DNA of 64,000 bases from Miscanthus floridulus. Taxonomy: Eukaryota > Streptophyta > Magnoliopsida > Poales > Poaceae. The stretch is taken from contig NC_089588.1 in the NCBI RefSeq assembly GCF_019320115.1, positions 119,193,591-119,257,590 on the forward strand, given 5' to 3'. The notes beneath the pieces are model-generated. The model was not told the DNA's origin and did not search any database. It was given only the letters and a program-made list of their open reading frames with translations. Each line of letters begins with the position of its first letter. The stretch's first letter is position 1. Below are positions 34,585-47,394 of the stretch, piece after piece. A program made the translations under genes and the position numbers.

Positions 34585-35385
34585 CACTACTATAGGGGCG
34601 GCTTATGAGCGGTTGTAAGAGCAGTTGGGCCACCAGCCGCCCCTACTCAACCAACTCTACAAATCACTGATTTGTAGGGGTGATTAGCCTCCGCCCCTAC
34701 AAATCCATTTTTTTTGAAGTCACAAGTTTGGGTTAAAAAATAGCAAAAAAAAATTAATCCTCTGCCGGCCAAGTCACAAGTCACGTGATTTTTCACGCGA
34801 AAAAACGCGGGCTTCATGGTTGTCGGGGTTCGAACCTGTAACCTCAGCCTTGCGTGTTCCCTCCTCTGACCCACCACACACTCGCTTGTGTCCATATCAG
34901 ATATTCCTTCCACTCATAATATGCTCAACCGAATTTAATATGAGCATTTGGGACTCTAAATGAATTCAAATGGAAAAGTGGTCAACTACAAAGCTGTACA
35001 ACTGTTTGAGATCTACAACTTTCATTTTTATTGTTTTCCATCCGAGGTCGTTTTATAACTTTTCAAGATTTATAACTTTTATTTTAGTAATTTCTCCAAG
35101 GTCATTTGAAAAAAAATAAATTTCAGTACTTAATTTTTACTATTCGGCGTCTATTTATAGGGGCGGTTCTAGACAAGCCACCCCTACAAGTCTATTTGTA
35201 GGGATGGCTGGATATAGGGCCACCCCTACAAATAAGGCTATTTGTAGGGGTGGCTTATAACACCAGCAGCCCTTACAAATGGATTTGTAGGGACGGCTCG
35301 TTTAGGGAACCATTTGTAGGGGCCTTTTAGATTGAGCTACCCCTTAAAAAAAGAGGCGTTGGTACATATTCTTTTTGTAGTAGTG
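34585..35385. mobile_element. Non-autonomous CACTA, TAGGGGCGGCT family
   Basis: It starts CACTACTATAGGGGCGG and ends TTTTTGTAGTAGTG. Many subterminal direct and inverted copies of TTTGTAGGGGCGGCT are present. The flanking triplets TCA and CGA do not match, so the target duplication has decayed or a border is off by a few bases. A tRNA-like B box (GGTTCGAACCCC on the minus strand, 34827-34838) lies inside. The element sits about 210 bp past the stop codon of the hydrolase gene. Confidence 0.8.
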
Positions 35386-35594
35386 CGAGTGGCCAAACAA
35401 GATGAGCTGGCTGATTGTCTAGCCATACAAATTAAATAACACAGAGTACCTTCGGTGATATAAGTTGACCTATACGGCGTATTCAGTTTTATTTTAGCAG
35501 TAGTCTTCAGTCTACACAGACTGTTCAAAGACGAAATGATTCGTTATTTTGACCACAACCGAGGCTCCATTAAACTCTTCGCCAAAGACTCCCA

Positions 35595-38500
35595 TCAAAT
35601 CTTGGACTCAATAATTCTTCCATGGGAACGTCTGTCGGGTAGGTTCAAATCTTCCCACTGTGGATCAACAATTCTTGAGAAATATTCTTCAACTACCTCG
35701 TCATGTACTTGCTCCAAACTTGGAGGCATCCACTGCAAGTTCCAAAAAAGAATCACCATTATCTAAAGGTTGTATCAGATACAATAAGCTATCAGCAAAA
35801 AAAAGATCGATGGAGATGTGCTAAATATGAAATTATCTAAACCATTGGGTTTCGATCTTTATCTAATAGTATAGCCCTGCATCCCTGCAATGGAAATTGG
35901 ATGTCAGGTACACAGACATTGCTGTGCAATGGCAATGAAATATATATAACAATGTTGATAATGTCCATATTCAATTACCTCAAAGAAGTCTCGGCTGAAG
36001 TCACCACGCATGAGATGGCAAATCACCCTATATTCCTGATGCAAGCACTCCTCAACAGTTTGTGTTCTCCCTTCTCTTATCTGAATTCCAAGGTACAAAA
36101 CAAATAATGAAACAACTATATTCTGGTGCACACAACTGAGATCATAGACTACTGGTACAAATATGGGGTATGGTTTCTAATGGATACCGATCTCAGAGTG
36201 ATTTTCAGACTAGTAGGAGAAGCCTTTTTTAAATACTGGATTGTCCTAGCAACCCATTCATCAGCCGTATGTGAGGCCACTTGTTCCTGACATGATAAAT
36301 ATATATTTAATAATTATTTGTCAGACAGAATCGGTGAACCCATAGAAACCTGCATTTGCGGTAACAAACTCACTAGAGTGCATATAATTTCTTCAACTGT
36401 GCTTTTAGAAAAGCATTTGTTGATTATTTCCAACCTGGGATGCACCAGAGAATGAAAAATTAGTGACATCATGAATGGGGCATATTTCAGTCATTCAATA
36501 AGAAACACCCTTACCTATTCAAGGAACTGTTTTCTTTCAATGATGGCTGTTGAGCAAATTGATCGATAGTACTACACACGGCAAAAGTATTGGAGGTGTC
36601 CAGATTTTTGAGGGATTCTTCAAGCAATAGTAGTCGCTGGTAAATTAACAAAGAGTATTTACTAGGAGTTGTAGACTAATATACCACATACATGACTTCA
36701 ATGATGCAGGCCAAAAAATTTGAAAGCATTCGGATACTATATGAATAAGGTCAGGATTTATGTAGCATGTTCCAAAGAATAATAACCATAAATATAACAG
36801 CAAACATCATAGCCGAAAGCAAAAATTGGCAGCTCAGTTAAACTTTAAGATAACCTACATTTGACTGGACAAAATGAGTTGCCAGACCACATGCCAGCAT
36901 TTCAGCACCATCCAATCTGGCACCAGTAAGAGCAACATACTCTCCTGTGAAAATTTAAGATAACATTTTAGTTAACGACATCTTTCAAGCTACCTTTACC
37001 ACCAACTAGAAGGGCTGACCTCACTAAGTACAAGTAATTAACACAATATGGAACCAAAAATCAAATAGAAAACAAGAAACTTGGCCACTCTTTATTTCTT
37101 TATATAATTATATCTTCATAATTACTTATATAATTGCTAGATCATTTCCACAGAAAAGCTAACACTTGCTAAAAATCAATTAAGCACATGGTGATTTGTA
37201 AAACTGCAAACTCAAGAACAATCCGAGAATGTATAGTATTCCCGTACTGTCAATAATATATAGAAATATTTAATAAATGGCAATGACATGGCTACATGCA
37301 CTTTGATTAAATAAACAAGAGAGATATTAGATAACCATAGAACCCCGGAAGCCGAGACAGAAAATATGTGCCCCCTACAGCTGGAAGGAGACCCAAAGCT
37401 GTTTCTGGCATTGCAAAAACCTGCATGAATATTTGAAATGTAAATGACCCGGCACTTGAAAATTGTACGATTTTATAATAAAAATAAAGCAAGGTTCTCA
37501 ATATTCCAAATGAGTAAAAGAACTACTATCACTCATAAAGCTCACAAAAAGGAATGTATGCACCATAACTGAAATGTAGTCCAACAAATAGTTAAACATT
37601 CAGGCATAATATTCATCAGAAAAAGGTAGTGAAAGGCAGTGATCCTGCGTCTTTTTTGTGATGAATACTATGCCTGAAACTTTATATTCAGCAGAACCTT
37701 AAACAAGCAGATCTCAAGCTGCATCATGACACGCGAACTTTTTGTGCTTCCTAACTACTGGTTGTATTGAATAGATAAGTAAAAGTGACAACGTAAGAAA
37801 AATGTCACTTGATTTTGTTTTCTAGTATATACCGTGTTATCAGTGGCAACTCGAAATCTTCCATGTAAAGAAACACCAGCACCTCCACCCATGACAATTC
37901 CACTAAGAAGAGAAACCTATAGTTAAATTGTCTAAGCATTTAGAGGCAACGAACAGAGAAGTGAATAATTAGAATGAATTAATCTGAAGGGATGCAGCTC
38001 ACCTGAGGTTTGATATATGTTGCTATTATGTAGTTTAGCAAATATAGATCTCTGAAGAAATCAGCACCACATTTCCAGCTTTCTGATTTAAGAATTAAAC
38101 ACACAACACAGTCAACAAAACATGTAGAACAACCTTAGACCATTTGAAATATGTGGGTGTTGAGTCAACTAACATAAGACGGTGAGAAACATGCAAAGAA
38201 ATCTTCATTGGACAATAGATACTGCAGAGACATTCTAAAGAAGCAGTTACCGTTATGTATAGACCGCACACAATCAGTAATATCACCTCCAGCACAAAAT
38301 GCTCTTCCTTTCCCCTGAAAACAAGTCATGCTTCAGCACAATCACAAACATAGAGATCAACACACGGTTTCCCAATGGTAATAAAATTATAGTTATTATC
38401 ATATCAATTTAAATAGCTAATAGAAGGAAATGAGAAACATAGTAAATTGAAGAAAGAAAAGCAAGTTAAAGTAAAATCTATAGCGTGTCTGATGATGCTC

Positions 38501-41500
38501 TAAGGAATGAAGAGTTAGATCAACGGAATACAAGCAGTTAAATTTTCGAATATCGTTCCCTTTATCTATAAAAGACTATAAATTTGAGGGGTGTCACATC
38601 GCGAATCACTGTTCATCCGACGCGCACACAGATTAGATCACTCTAGATGAACCGTGACGGATCATGATGAACAGTACCCGGCCCGCTAAGGACCAGTACC
38701 AACCCCTTTTTTATGAATTCATAAGTTCAATAAGAGTCACGTGCTTCAAATTGAAACAGAGTAATATGCTTCACCCTCTACCTCTGTATATTATCTATTT
38801 GAGAGATGCTAGCTTGGGCAACTCATGCTCTCTGTGACTGCCTTGCTGCATGGTAATTTATATTGGAGAAACACACATTTACGCCCTATTTGGCATGGTT
38901 CTAAATGGCTCCAGCCCTTGCTACAGTGCACGTTAGAGCTGAAGGTAGTGAAACCAAAAATAGTTGTTTCACCTGCTCCTAGTTCATTCATTTCGAGAAA
39001 GAAAGATAAAAGCAACTCCTTACTACAATGTTGTAACACCCTAAAATGTGCCTCTCTTCGAAATAGGATTAAAATGATTTATTTATGAATTTTTGTGCTC
39101 ATAAAATATAGGAAAATAAAATTTTTCATTAAATTAAAATTTATCGTAAGGTTTAGCAACATGTTTGTGCATACATGCCCTTGCATTTGATGTATTTGGT
39201 TGAGTGGTTTTGATTGAAAATTTAAAATGTTTAAAATTTGCTTTTGGCAAATGAAATTAAGAATACCTTTGAAGTAAAAGAAAAGAAGGAAAAAGAAAAT
39301 TTGAGAATAAAAGAATTTAAAAAGGGTTGTCAAATTTATTTTTGAGAACTCACAAAAATTTCTCATTTTTAATTAAGTTGAAAAGAGTATTTAAAATCCT
39401 ATTCAAATTTGATTTGGTTTACATTTGAATTGGTTTTGAAAACAAAATAGAAAAAAATTGGAAATTGGGAAAACTCCTCTCCTTCCTGGCCCGAAGGCCT
39501 GCTTCTCTCCGCGCCCAGTTCGGCCTCCTGCTCTCCATTTCCCCTCTCGGCTTTTGCTTCCGCTGGCCCATCTTTGCCGCCAGCCCAACACCGGATGGTT
39601 CCCTCCCACGTCCGCTCCGCGTTGGCCCAGTTCGCTGGAAGCCCAGCCGCGCCGTTCTCCCCGCTTCCCTCCCGCTCGGGCCAACTCGCGCAGGCCAGCC
39701 CATCCAGCACACCGACCCACGCCGCTCTCCCTCCAGCGGTGACTGGGCGTCGGGCCCCTCACTCACCGACACCAACAGGTGGGACCATCCCATCAGGCGT
39801 TCTTCTACCTCCGTCACGTAACCAAGTCGGAGACACCGCCGTTGCTGCCCGTGTCCGACCCCGCCACGCCTCGATGCCTTGCGCCCTATGCCGCGCTAGC
39901 CTCTTAAATAGCGAGCCCACGCTGAGCCGCCTATCCCCGTGCCCTGTCTTGCATCTCCCTTGCCCCGAGCTAGCCAGCACCGCCGCCTGGATGCCGCTGG
40001 GTGAAGCTCGACGCCGCCGAGACGCCTCCACAGCTTCACCGCCGCCCTGATCCCCTACCGAGCTACGTGTGGAGGTAAGAAACCTTTTGCAGTCGTTTTC
40101 CCCTCGTTCATCTGCTCTCAGTACCTCGCGTGACTTCGCCGTTGAAGCCGAGCCGCAAGCTAGCGCGTGCCGCCGTTGCCGTCCCTCCATTGCCTCAACT
40201 AATGCCTCCATGGAGTTCTCCGAGTCTCCCTCTTGCTCCTCGTCTTTTTCCCGTAAAGGATAGTGGTCGGAATCACCGAAACTGACTTCTCCGGTGAGCT
40301 CATCCATGGAGCCACCGCAGGCACCTCGCCGCCGTCACTGTTCCGGCCAGCGAGTTTTTTCTCTCCCCCCCCCCCCCCCCCCCCCCCGCCTCGATCCGAT
40401 CTCAGCCGACCAGTCAAGATCCAACGGTCTGAGTTAGCCAATACCCCTTCGCGTGGCCGTTTTACTAAAGAGTCCCTGTCTTTTTTAATTATAGAACCCG
40501 CGGTCCAACGTGTATTTTTAGTACACGTTTTCTTCTTTGGAAAGCGTATTTTCGTCTGTTTAGATCTAAAATACATTTTCACTTATTTACAGAATTGCCA
40601 CTGATTTTGTTTTAGCCATAACTTCTCTGATTTGACCCGTTCAAATTGCGTTAGGTTTGTAATTTCATAATCTACTTGTTAATACTACTGTTAAAGTAGG
40701 TTTTCAACTTTTAAAATTCGTGATTAGATTTAATCTATTATTTTATTAAAGGAAAACTTGTTTAAATCATATCTTCTACGTTTTAGATCCGTTTTGCCCC
40801 ATTCAAGTTGCGTTAGATTCATAGCGAAGAGATCTACGCGTTAGCAACAGTGTTTATCATATTACTATTTCTGGAATTTTGTGATTTAAATCATATCTTG
40901 AATAATAACTATGCAACTAGGTTTTATAAATAAAATATGATTTCTTTCACTTTAGTTTTATAATTCGAATCTAAATTTGACTTAAATTATAATCTCTATA
41001 AAATATCTTATATATGTTTTTATATAATTAAAACACATGAAGTTAATAGTTTTATGAGTAGATCTCTCGGTAGTTGTATCTTTTCAACCGTAGCTCCGAT
41101 TAGTGTGCTTTTCGCGTCTGTGTGTTCGTAGCGAGACGTAGATTCATTTCATGAACATTTCATCTTGATTTTATGTTTGGTGTACTATTCTAATTTAGAT
41201 CCATTGTTTGCTTCGTGTATGATTGTATGGATGCTTGTGTGGTGCTTTATGATTTCGTCCAGTCAGAAAGATATACGTGGTGATCAAGAAGAAGAAGGAG
41301 AAGAATGTTGAAGATTAAAGCTTACCGAAGGATCGGTGTTTAAGGCAAGTATAGCATGGGATCATCCTTGACCTATACATCTTTAATCATTTAATTCATA
41401 CTGCATGTGTCTACCTTGACTACCACTAAGGATATCCTAGTCTTTTGTACTTGTACCTTGATACCTTTGGGGTATTGCATTGGATAGCTTTGCTAGTGCT

Positions 41501-44500
41501 CAACTACAACCATGATCTTGTAACTTGACTAATGGTATATGCAATAAACACTAAAAAGAAGCTTTTTAGCAACATGGAATAAGGGGGCTAGAGCATTAGG
41601 CTATTTTTATGGTGCTCTAGATTCCTCTCCCTAAGGACTTATCTGTAAGTGATCATCCGGGACTTATAGTACAGCTGTGAGGGCTATATGGCTCTGGCTT
41701 TAGCTCGGTATGAGGACATTTTCTAGCTTGTTAGTGGTTATCTTTATTGGCGTAAGAATGGCTTGACGAATCGGGTATAGGACAACCTCTACTCTTATGT
41801 GTATAGGCTGCGTGTCATTGTGCCATTCGACAGGGGGGTTCCTATATCTGTTTGCCGAGTGAATCTAATGGCTCTAACTTGTTAGACGAACCTTTGAAAG
41901 GCTTCATAGTGAACCCTGCCGACCTTCCTTGGTAGTGGGTCAAGAGGCTGATCACCTCGGGCGAAAGGGTAAATCATGACTCACAGTGAAAGTGTATAAC
42001 CTCTGCAGAGTGTAAAACTGGTATATCGGCCGTGCTCACGGTCACGAGCGGCCTTGGAACCCTTACGGAATAGATGATAAACACTAATGATATGGACGAT
42101 AAAGATGCTCACTAATGGTTAATTGTTTATGCTATTCATTAATCATGTTTACCTGATCATGTGTTTATGGGCTTGTGAAAAAAAAACTTGTTGCGCTTAT
42201 CGCAGTTAAACCAGTGTCAGCCTTTTGAGCCTCATGAACCCCATGTTATATTTGTTGAGTACCACATGTACTAACGCTTGCTTTATTTTCAATTATTTGG
42301 ATAAAAATCCCGGATGGGTACCAGATTGCTAGAGTATGGAGGAATTAGGCTTGTGATCAACCAGTCAGTTGTCCCTGTGGATTTGGAGTCTTCGCCTGAA
42401 GAACGGAGTGGTCTTTCCGCTATCTATACTCTGAGGTTATATTCTTTATACTAATACGTTATGTAATTAAGCATTGTCTATTGATATTACCCTTATTTGT
42501 AGCTATATGTGAGATTTGACTTCTTGTGCTCACATATGGTGTGTATCTGATTTTGTTCTTAAAACCGGGTGCTACAAATGCACCGAGGAGTCGGAGCCTG
42601 TGAAAGCTCCGTGAGCTGAAGCCTAATAGACATCTATAATCTAAGTTAGACTACTGACCACCTCAAATATTAAATTACAATACAAACACAGTGCTATGAG
42701 ATACCTTCATAATCAACAATTTAACTCTCTCATCTTTCTCGTAAACAATGAAACACCTCAGGAGACCCTTAATCTGCAACATGAAAGAACAATGATCCTG
42801 TACCTACAATTCTAAAAGTAAACATGGTACTGTAAGTGAACTCTTAACATACCATTGTGGAGGAGAGTACATTAAGCTGATTTGGTCTATTCAAAATAAG
42901 TGTCCGCGTTGAGCCATGTGCTTCTACCAAAACCTAAAAAATAGAGGATACAGGAAAATGTTTTCAGTTCTTGTACCAACAAGCATGAAACAATTGTCCA
43001 TGAAAATTGAGCACATTACACTGGACCATCGTTTTTATGGGGTCATTATTACTTACAGGTACAGGATGTATCTAGTTACTAGTGTTTAGTCTAAACAATG
43101 CATGCTACTTTGCATACGTCATTGGTGACGTGTGCTGAAAAACTTCCATTACTATTGTTCTCAGCCTGATGTTCTATTGAGTTCAAGGCTATTTGGTTCG
43201 TAGCTTTAATTTGCCACAACTAACCCTAGCTGAGTGTGGCAAGCCACAAAAAGTATGAACAGAAAATTTGGAGCCAGATTTTGCCTTGTCTAATAGAATA
43301 TTGCCATACTTTTTTACTCTATGACATGTGGGGACCAAAAGAACATTGTCTATGTTTATGTGCTGGAGTATTTGGATGCCAAATTCATTTTCCAACAAAT
43401 CCCACAAAGTCAATAGAGATGTCGGATGATCTCCAACCAGGAGTTCACATTGGTTATCCAATGTGCGGAATCCAAATATTTTCCACTCATCTTCCAAAAA
43501 GAAAGGTTTAAGACGTGGCCCACTATCTCCTGCTTTTTTTAATATAGTGACAGATATGCTGGTTGTCATCCATTGCTAGTGCCAAGGAATGTGGTCAAAT
43601 TCGTGGGATTGTACTCCACTTATTAACAAATAATGGTTTACTTATCTTGCAATACGTAGATGACACTATTTTATTTCTACACCATGATATTTGCACAAGC
43701 TATGAATATGATGTTATTGCTCTACACATTTGAACAACATCAAATCTAAAGACAAATTTTCACAAAACTGAAATAATGTATTTCGGCAAGCCAAGTTGTG
43801 ACACAATATTCTCAATTATTTGGTAGAAAATAGGTACATATCTCTTCCGATACATGGGAATACCAATGCACTATAGAAACTCAAAAATAAGGACTGAAAA
43901 TTAATTGAAGAAAGAATTCAGAAGGGACTATATAGCTGCAAAGGAAAATTACTGTCGTTGGGTGGAGCATTAGTCCAGATTAGTTCAGCCTTATTTTGCC
44001 TACCCATGTTCATGATTTCTTTCTTTGACATCCCAAGAGGTGTTCTAATATAAAGAAAATAGAGTATTTTAGATTTTGATTTTATTGGTACTATGATCAA
44101 CTGAAAAAATATACTTGCTAAGTGGTCTGTTATCTGCCAACCAATGGAACATGGAGGTTTGAGTATACAGAACCTGAACTTATAGAATAAATGCTTGTTG
44201 AACAAATGGCTTTTTAAATTGTGCAATGAAGCCGGTATTTCGCAGGAGCTGCTAAGAAATAAATAAGTACATTAAAGACAAGACATTGCCCTGATGATTC
44301 TGATTTTTGGATGGATCTTTTGGGAGTGAAGGATTAATTCATGAGCTTAGAGAAATTCAAATTAGGATATGGTACTGAAATAAGTTTTTGGAAAGATATC
44401 TGGTTGGTTGCATATCCTCTCAAAGCACAGTATCCAAATTTCTATAATATAGTTTGACATGAACATGCTACTGTAGCAAATACTCTAGACGTAGTTCCTC

Positions 44501-45525
44501 TAAAGTTTCCTTCAGAAGGGCTTTAGTGGGAATTAAGTTCGTTGAGTAGAATAACTTAGTAGCAAGAGTAGCAAACCTTAACTTACAATTTGTACAAGAT
44601 TGTTCTTTTGTCTCATTAAAAATAGTGGCGAGTTCACTATAAATTCCATGTATACATATACCTTGTCGATACGGGCATTACAAAGTCTTGCAGGATATTT
44701 GGCAATTAAATATACCACTGAAAATTAACTTTTATGTGATTCATCAAGAGGAGGTGATTTTAACTAAAGATAATTTATTAAAGAGGAATTGGAATGGGAA
44801 CAAATCTTATGTGTTTTGTAGTAAGGATGCAACTATTGAACATCTCTTCCTCGAGTGTTTGCATGCTAAGTTCCTGTGGCGGGCGATACATTTTGTTTTG
44901 GGTCTCAAACCCACTTTGAATGAACGGATGCCTTTCATGATTGACACAAACAAAAAGGTGGATCAAGTAAGACATTGTTATTATCGATAGGTGGTGCAGT
45001 GATTTGTTGGACATTATGGCCAGTAAGAAATAATATGGGTTTTGATAAATGCCAACCCAATGTTATGGCTTCTTTGTTTTCTAACTTTGTAAACTTGGAT
45101 CCTTCTTTTCCTTACTTTTTATATATAACCAGTAGGGGCTCACACCTCCTGATGCCTACTACAAAATTTGGTCAAAACCAGTTGGCTAAGTTCAATTAAT
45201 TGCTAAACAAACACCTGTTAATTTGGTCAAAACTTATGTAAGGAAAAGTTTGAAAAAATGAACCAAACACCACCTTCATCCATGGAAGCACTTTATTAGA
45301 AAAACCTGGGCGTCTGGTGGCCTTTTGGCCTGCGATGGATAGGGACGGATCCGTGTGCTGTGGGCTGTGGTGGCACAGGCAGAAGCAGCAGGTGAAGGAA
45401 AGGGAGCAGATGTGGAGGCGAACGACGAGCAATGGTCTCCACGCAGAGTGAACGAACTGGGATTGAACTACCTGGTCTGAATCGCCACCTGCAGCACCGC
45501 CGCCGCCGACTGACACGGAAGCCAT
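35595..45525 (-). CDS. CHY1-like 3-hydroxyisobutyryl-CoA hydrolase
   Basis: Fourteen exons join without frameshift or stop into 388 codons plus TGA: 45472-45525, 42853-42933, 42705-42773, 38251-38314, 38003-38082, 37833-37916, 37336-37420, 36859-36944, 36515-36636, 36374-36434, 36188-36286, 35979-36080, 35843-35884 and 35595-35732. All introns are GT..AG. The protein is a crotonase-fold enzyme that hydrolyses 3-hydroxyisobutyryl-CoA in valine breakdown and peroxisomal beta-oxidation. Oxyanion-hole motifs are A-F-C-A-G-G-D (residues 73-79) and G-I-V-M-G-G-G (122-128). Catalytic Glu is E150 in M-P-E-T-A. The second acidic residue, Asp in P-D-V-G of the family, is Ala158 here. The C-terminus S-K-I is a weak PTS1-like signal. 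M343 replaces a conserved Lys. Exon 10/11 choice follows family alignment. Transcription is untested. Confidence 0.93.
39032..42576 (+). mobile_element. Solo LTR, about 3.5 kb, in intron 3
   Basis: It begins TGTAACACCC and ends GGGTGCTACA, the short inverted ends of an LTR, flanked by AATGT and AATGC (one mismatch in a 5-bp target duplication). No internal coding region, primer-binding site or second LTR is present. The GC-rich part (39470-40440) gives overlapping open frames that I regard as non-coding. It is related to the fragment at 27286-29092. It sits inside an older element or MITE-like sequence (GGAGTCGGAGCC / GGCTCCAGCCC flanks). Confidence 0.75.
40365..40387. repeat. Poly-C run
   Basis: Twenty-three consecutive C within the solo LTR. 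The length is likely to be unreliable in assembly. Confidence 0.95.
43600..45060 (+). mobile_element. LINE (L1-type) 3' fragment in intron 1
   Basis: Plus-strand pieces of a non-LTR reverse transcriptase. The catalytic motif [11 protein letters not shown] is at 43650-43685. It is followed by [10 protein letters not shown] and L-L-S-L-G-G (about 43900-43970), W-K-D-I-W-L (44390), and a zf-RVT-like end [16 protein letters not shown] in the open frame 44688-44990. Stops and frameshifts are frequent. It lies antisense to the host gene. Confidence 0.78.
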
Positions 45526-45692
45526 CGGCCTTTCCTCGGACGAGACGATGAGCAGGCAAGCGGCTCAAGGCCGGCGCCAGTAGCACAGTAGCACTCTGAA
45601 ACACACCACACGTACAGGGATGAGGATCGAGCCAATTCTTGCTTGTGCTCAACTACTGGCTGCGTTTGGTCAAGATGACAGGATTTCATTCT

Positions 45693-45700
45693 TATTTATA
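45693..45700 (-). promoter_or_regulatory. TATA box of the CHY1-like gene
   Basis: TATAAATA on the minus strand about 168 bp upstream of the ATG (45525), preceded by TTCTGC and AT-poor sequence. It implies transcription starting near 45665 and a 5' leader of about 140 nt. Confidence 0.6.
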
Positions 45701-45779
45701 GCAGAAGCAAAGCACTATGGACAGTACGGCCCTCCTATGCACGCACATAGCTCTAATATAATGGCTAGAGTAGACAATT

Positions 45780-47394
45780 TCTCAACCTCCAATTTATAAT
45801 ACAGTACGAGTTTTGACCATAAACTACGAAATTGCATACCGGCTGGACACCCTTTAACAGTTGAAACTGGACATGGTCTTCTAGCTGCTCTTAGAGATGG
45901 TTTTCTATGTTCGGAAAATATAAAAAGAGACTAATGCATCATAGGTCCATTAACTTTTTCTATGTCACGCCTCACTCAAATCGACCACAATAGCTCAAGA
46001 ATGCAACTTCTCTGCTGCAGCTTGTGGAACCCCAGTCAGTCCGCTGATCTGTTCCTCTCGGGCAACAACACACTACCAATCAGGTTGGGAGCATGGTGAC
46101 GACCAGCAGGATTCTCATGCAGCAGGAGAATAGTGGATGGATCTTTGAATTTGTTGTACAAGATCAGTATGTAAATCCCAAGGGCGGCTATGTCCAACCG
46201 CCCTGTGATGGCAACGTTCAGAACTGGTGGGTGTGGCATGGGGGTTGTTTCCGAACTATGCGTAGGTGGTACCGCGAGTTGACAGGCATGGCCTAAAAAA
46301 CTTGGCGGTCGGAGAAGGCTGTCCGGGCAGTTCATTTCGGCCAGATGCCCAGATGCAATGCTTGTTACGCTGACAACACATATATGTGTCCACATAATTG
46401 AAATTCTTGAAAGCAACATTTGTTGAAGCTATTCAAATTACTGTTTTTTGTGAAAGTATCCAATAATATCCAAATACTCAATCATCATTATATCTAAGCA
46501 GCCATATTCCCGTCAAAGTAGACCAAATTTGAATACTTCTTGCAATCTGAAACAATTGGTCTCACAGCATAAGTAATCAATAACAAAACTTCACAAAACA
46601 TCCTTCGTCTTTGGACTTCTCTCCCATAACAAGGCATCAAGTGCCAACCACACCTGATTATTCGTGGACATCTGACCTAACTTGTTATACTATTCAAGAC
46701 TCAGGCTTGTTAAGTCTCCTGTATATAGTATTGTGTCAAATAAAAAAAAAAGGAGCAGCCGGTCTGTAGATGTCAGCTCGATCTAGGATAGATTTTGGAG
46801 ACCGGGTCTGCAAGCAAACTGTTCATTCTTATTTTGGTTGCAAGTCCAGGTTCAGTGTTCACTAGAAACCCGGCGCGGCTTGGATTGTGACAACCTATTA
46901 TGTGTATCTTACCCTTGTATCAGTATCTAATTTAAACATTAAATGTTGTCAAGTGATGAATTCATAGTATTATTAGTATTTGTAGCAAAAAAAATTAGTG
47001 TACTCATGATTAATATTCATAGCAAAACCATAATCAGGAGTTCGAGCATTTTCTGCAAACATTATTCTAAGGATATTGAAGGACTCGAGTACTGGTATTA
47101 TTCTATGGCTTGTGCAGATCCAAGTGATGTACCCATATGAGATCTGTACAACTAATTATCAAAGTTAATTAGATTATTATTTCATTATATTTGTATTCAC
47201 TGTTCAAGGATGTGATTGCAACGTGCGTGTATAGGAAGAAAAAAGCAACCTGAGTTTTTTTTTTCACTTCGATGTTGTAGATGTGATCAATAGGAACGTA
47301 ACAAAATTTGATTCACTAATTTTACACGTTGTTTTGATTTTATATGAATTTATCTATTCTCTCGTTCACTCCATCTACAATCTTACAGGCAGCG
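45780..47394. other. Intergenic between host gene and copy 2
   Basis: No gene recognised. Segments 46229-46370 and 46637-46860 reappear in swapped order inside the CACTA at 20570-21117. A small open frame at 46093-46296 has no known relative and the homologous CACTA segment does not preserve it. Confidence 0.55.
46862..47280 (-). mobile_element. Possible small Helitron, minus strand
   Basis: Similarity to 20581-20802 stops exactly before ACTAGAAACCCGGCGCGGC. Read on the minus strand, this is a GC-rich terminus ending CTAG before T. On the other side, GTTGTAGA|TGTG would give a minus-strand start TCTACAACATCG after A. The right border is a guess and no empty site is available. Confidence 0.3.

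Noticed and set aside
36348..36373. Extension of hydrolase exon 10 to a second GT donor
   Set aside because: It would insert nine residues absent from the family. The GTGAGT donor at 36373 gives the expected spacing to exon 11.
39399..40604. Several 100-180 codon frames on both strands
   Set aside because: They lie in the GC-rich part of a solo LTR and overlap in five frames. None has a domain.
46093..46296. Small gene (67 codons)
   Set aside because: No recognisable family, and the homologous segment at 20961-21117 does not keep the frame.
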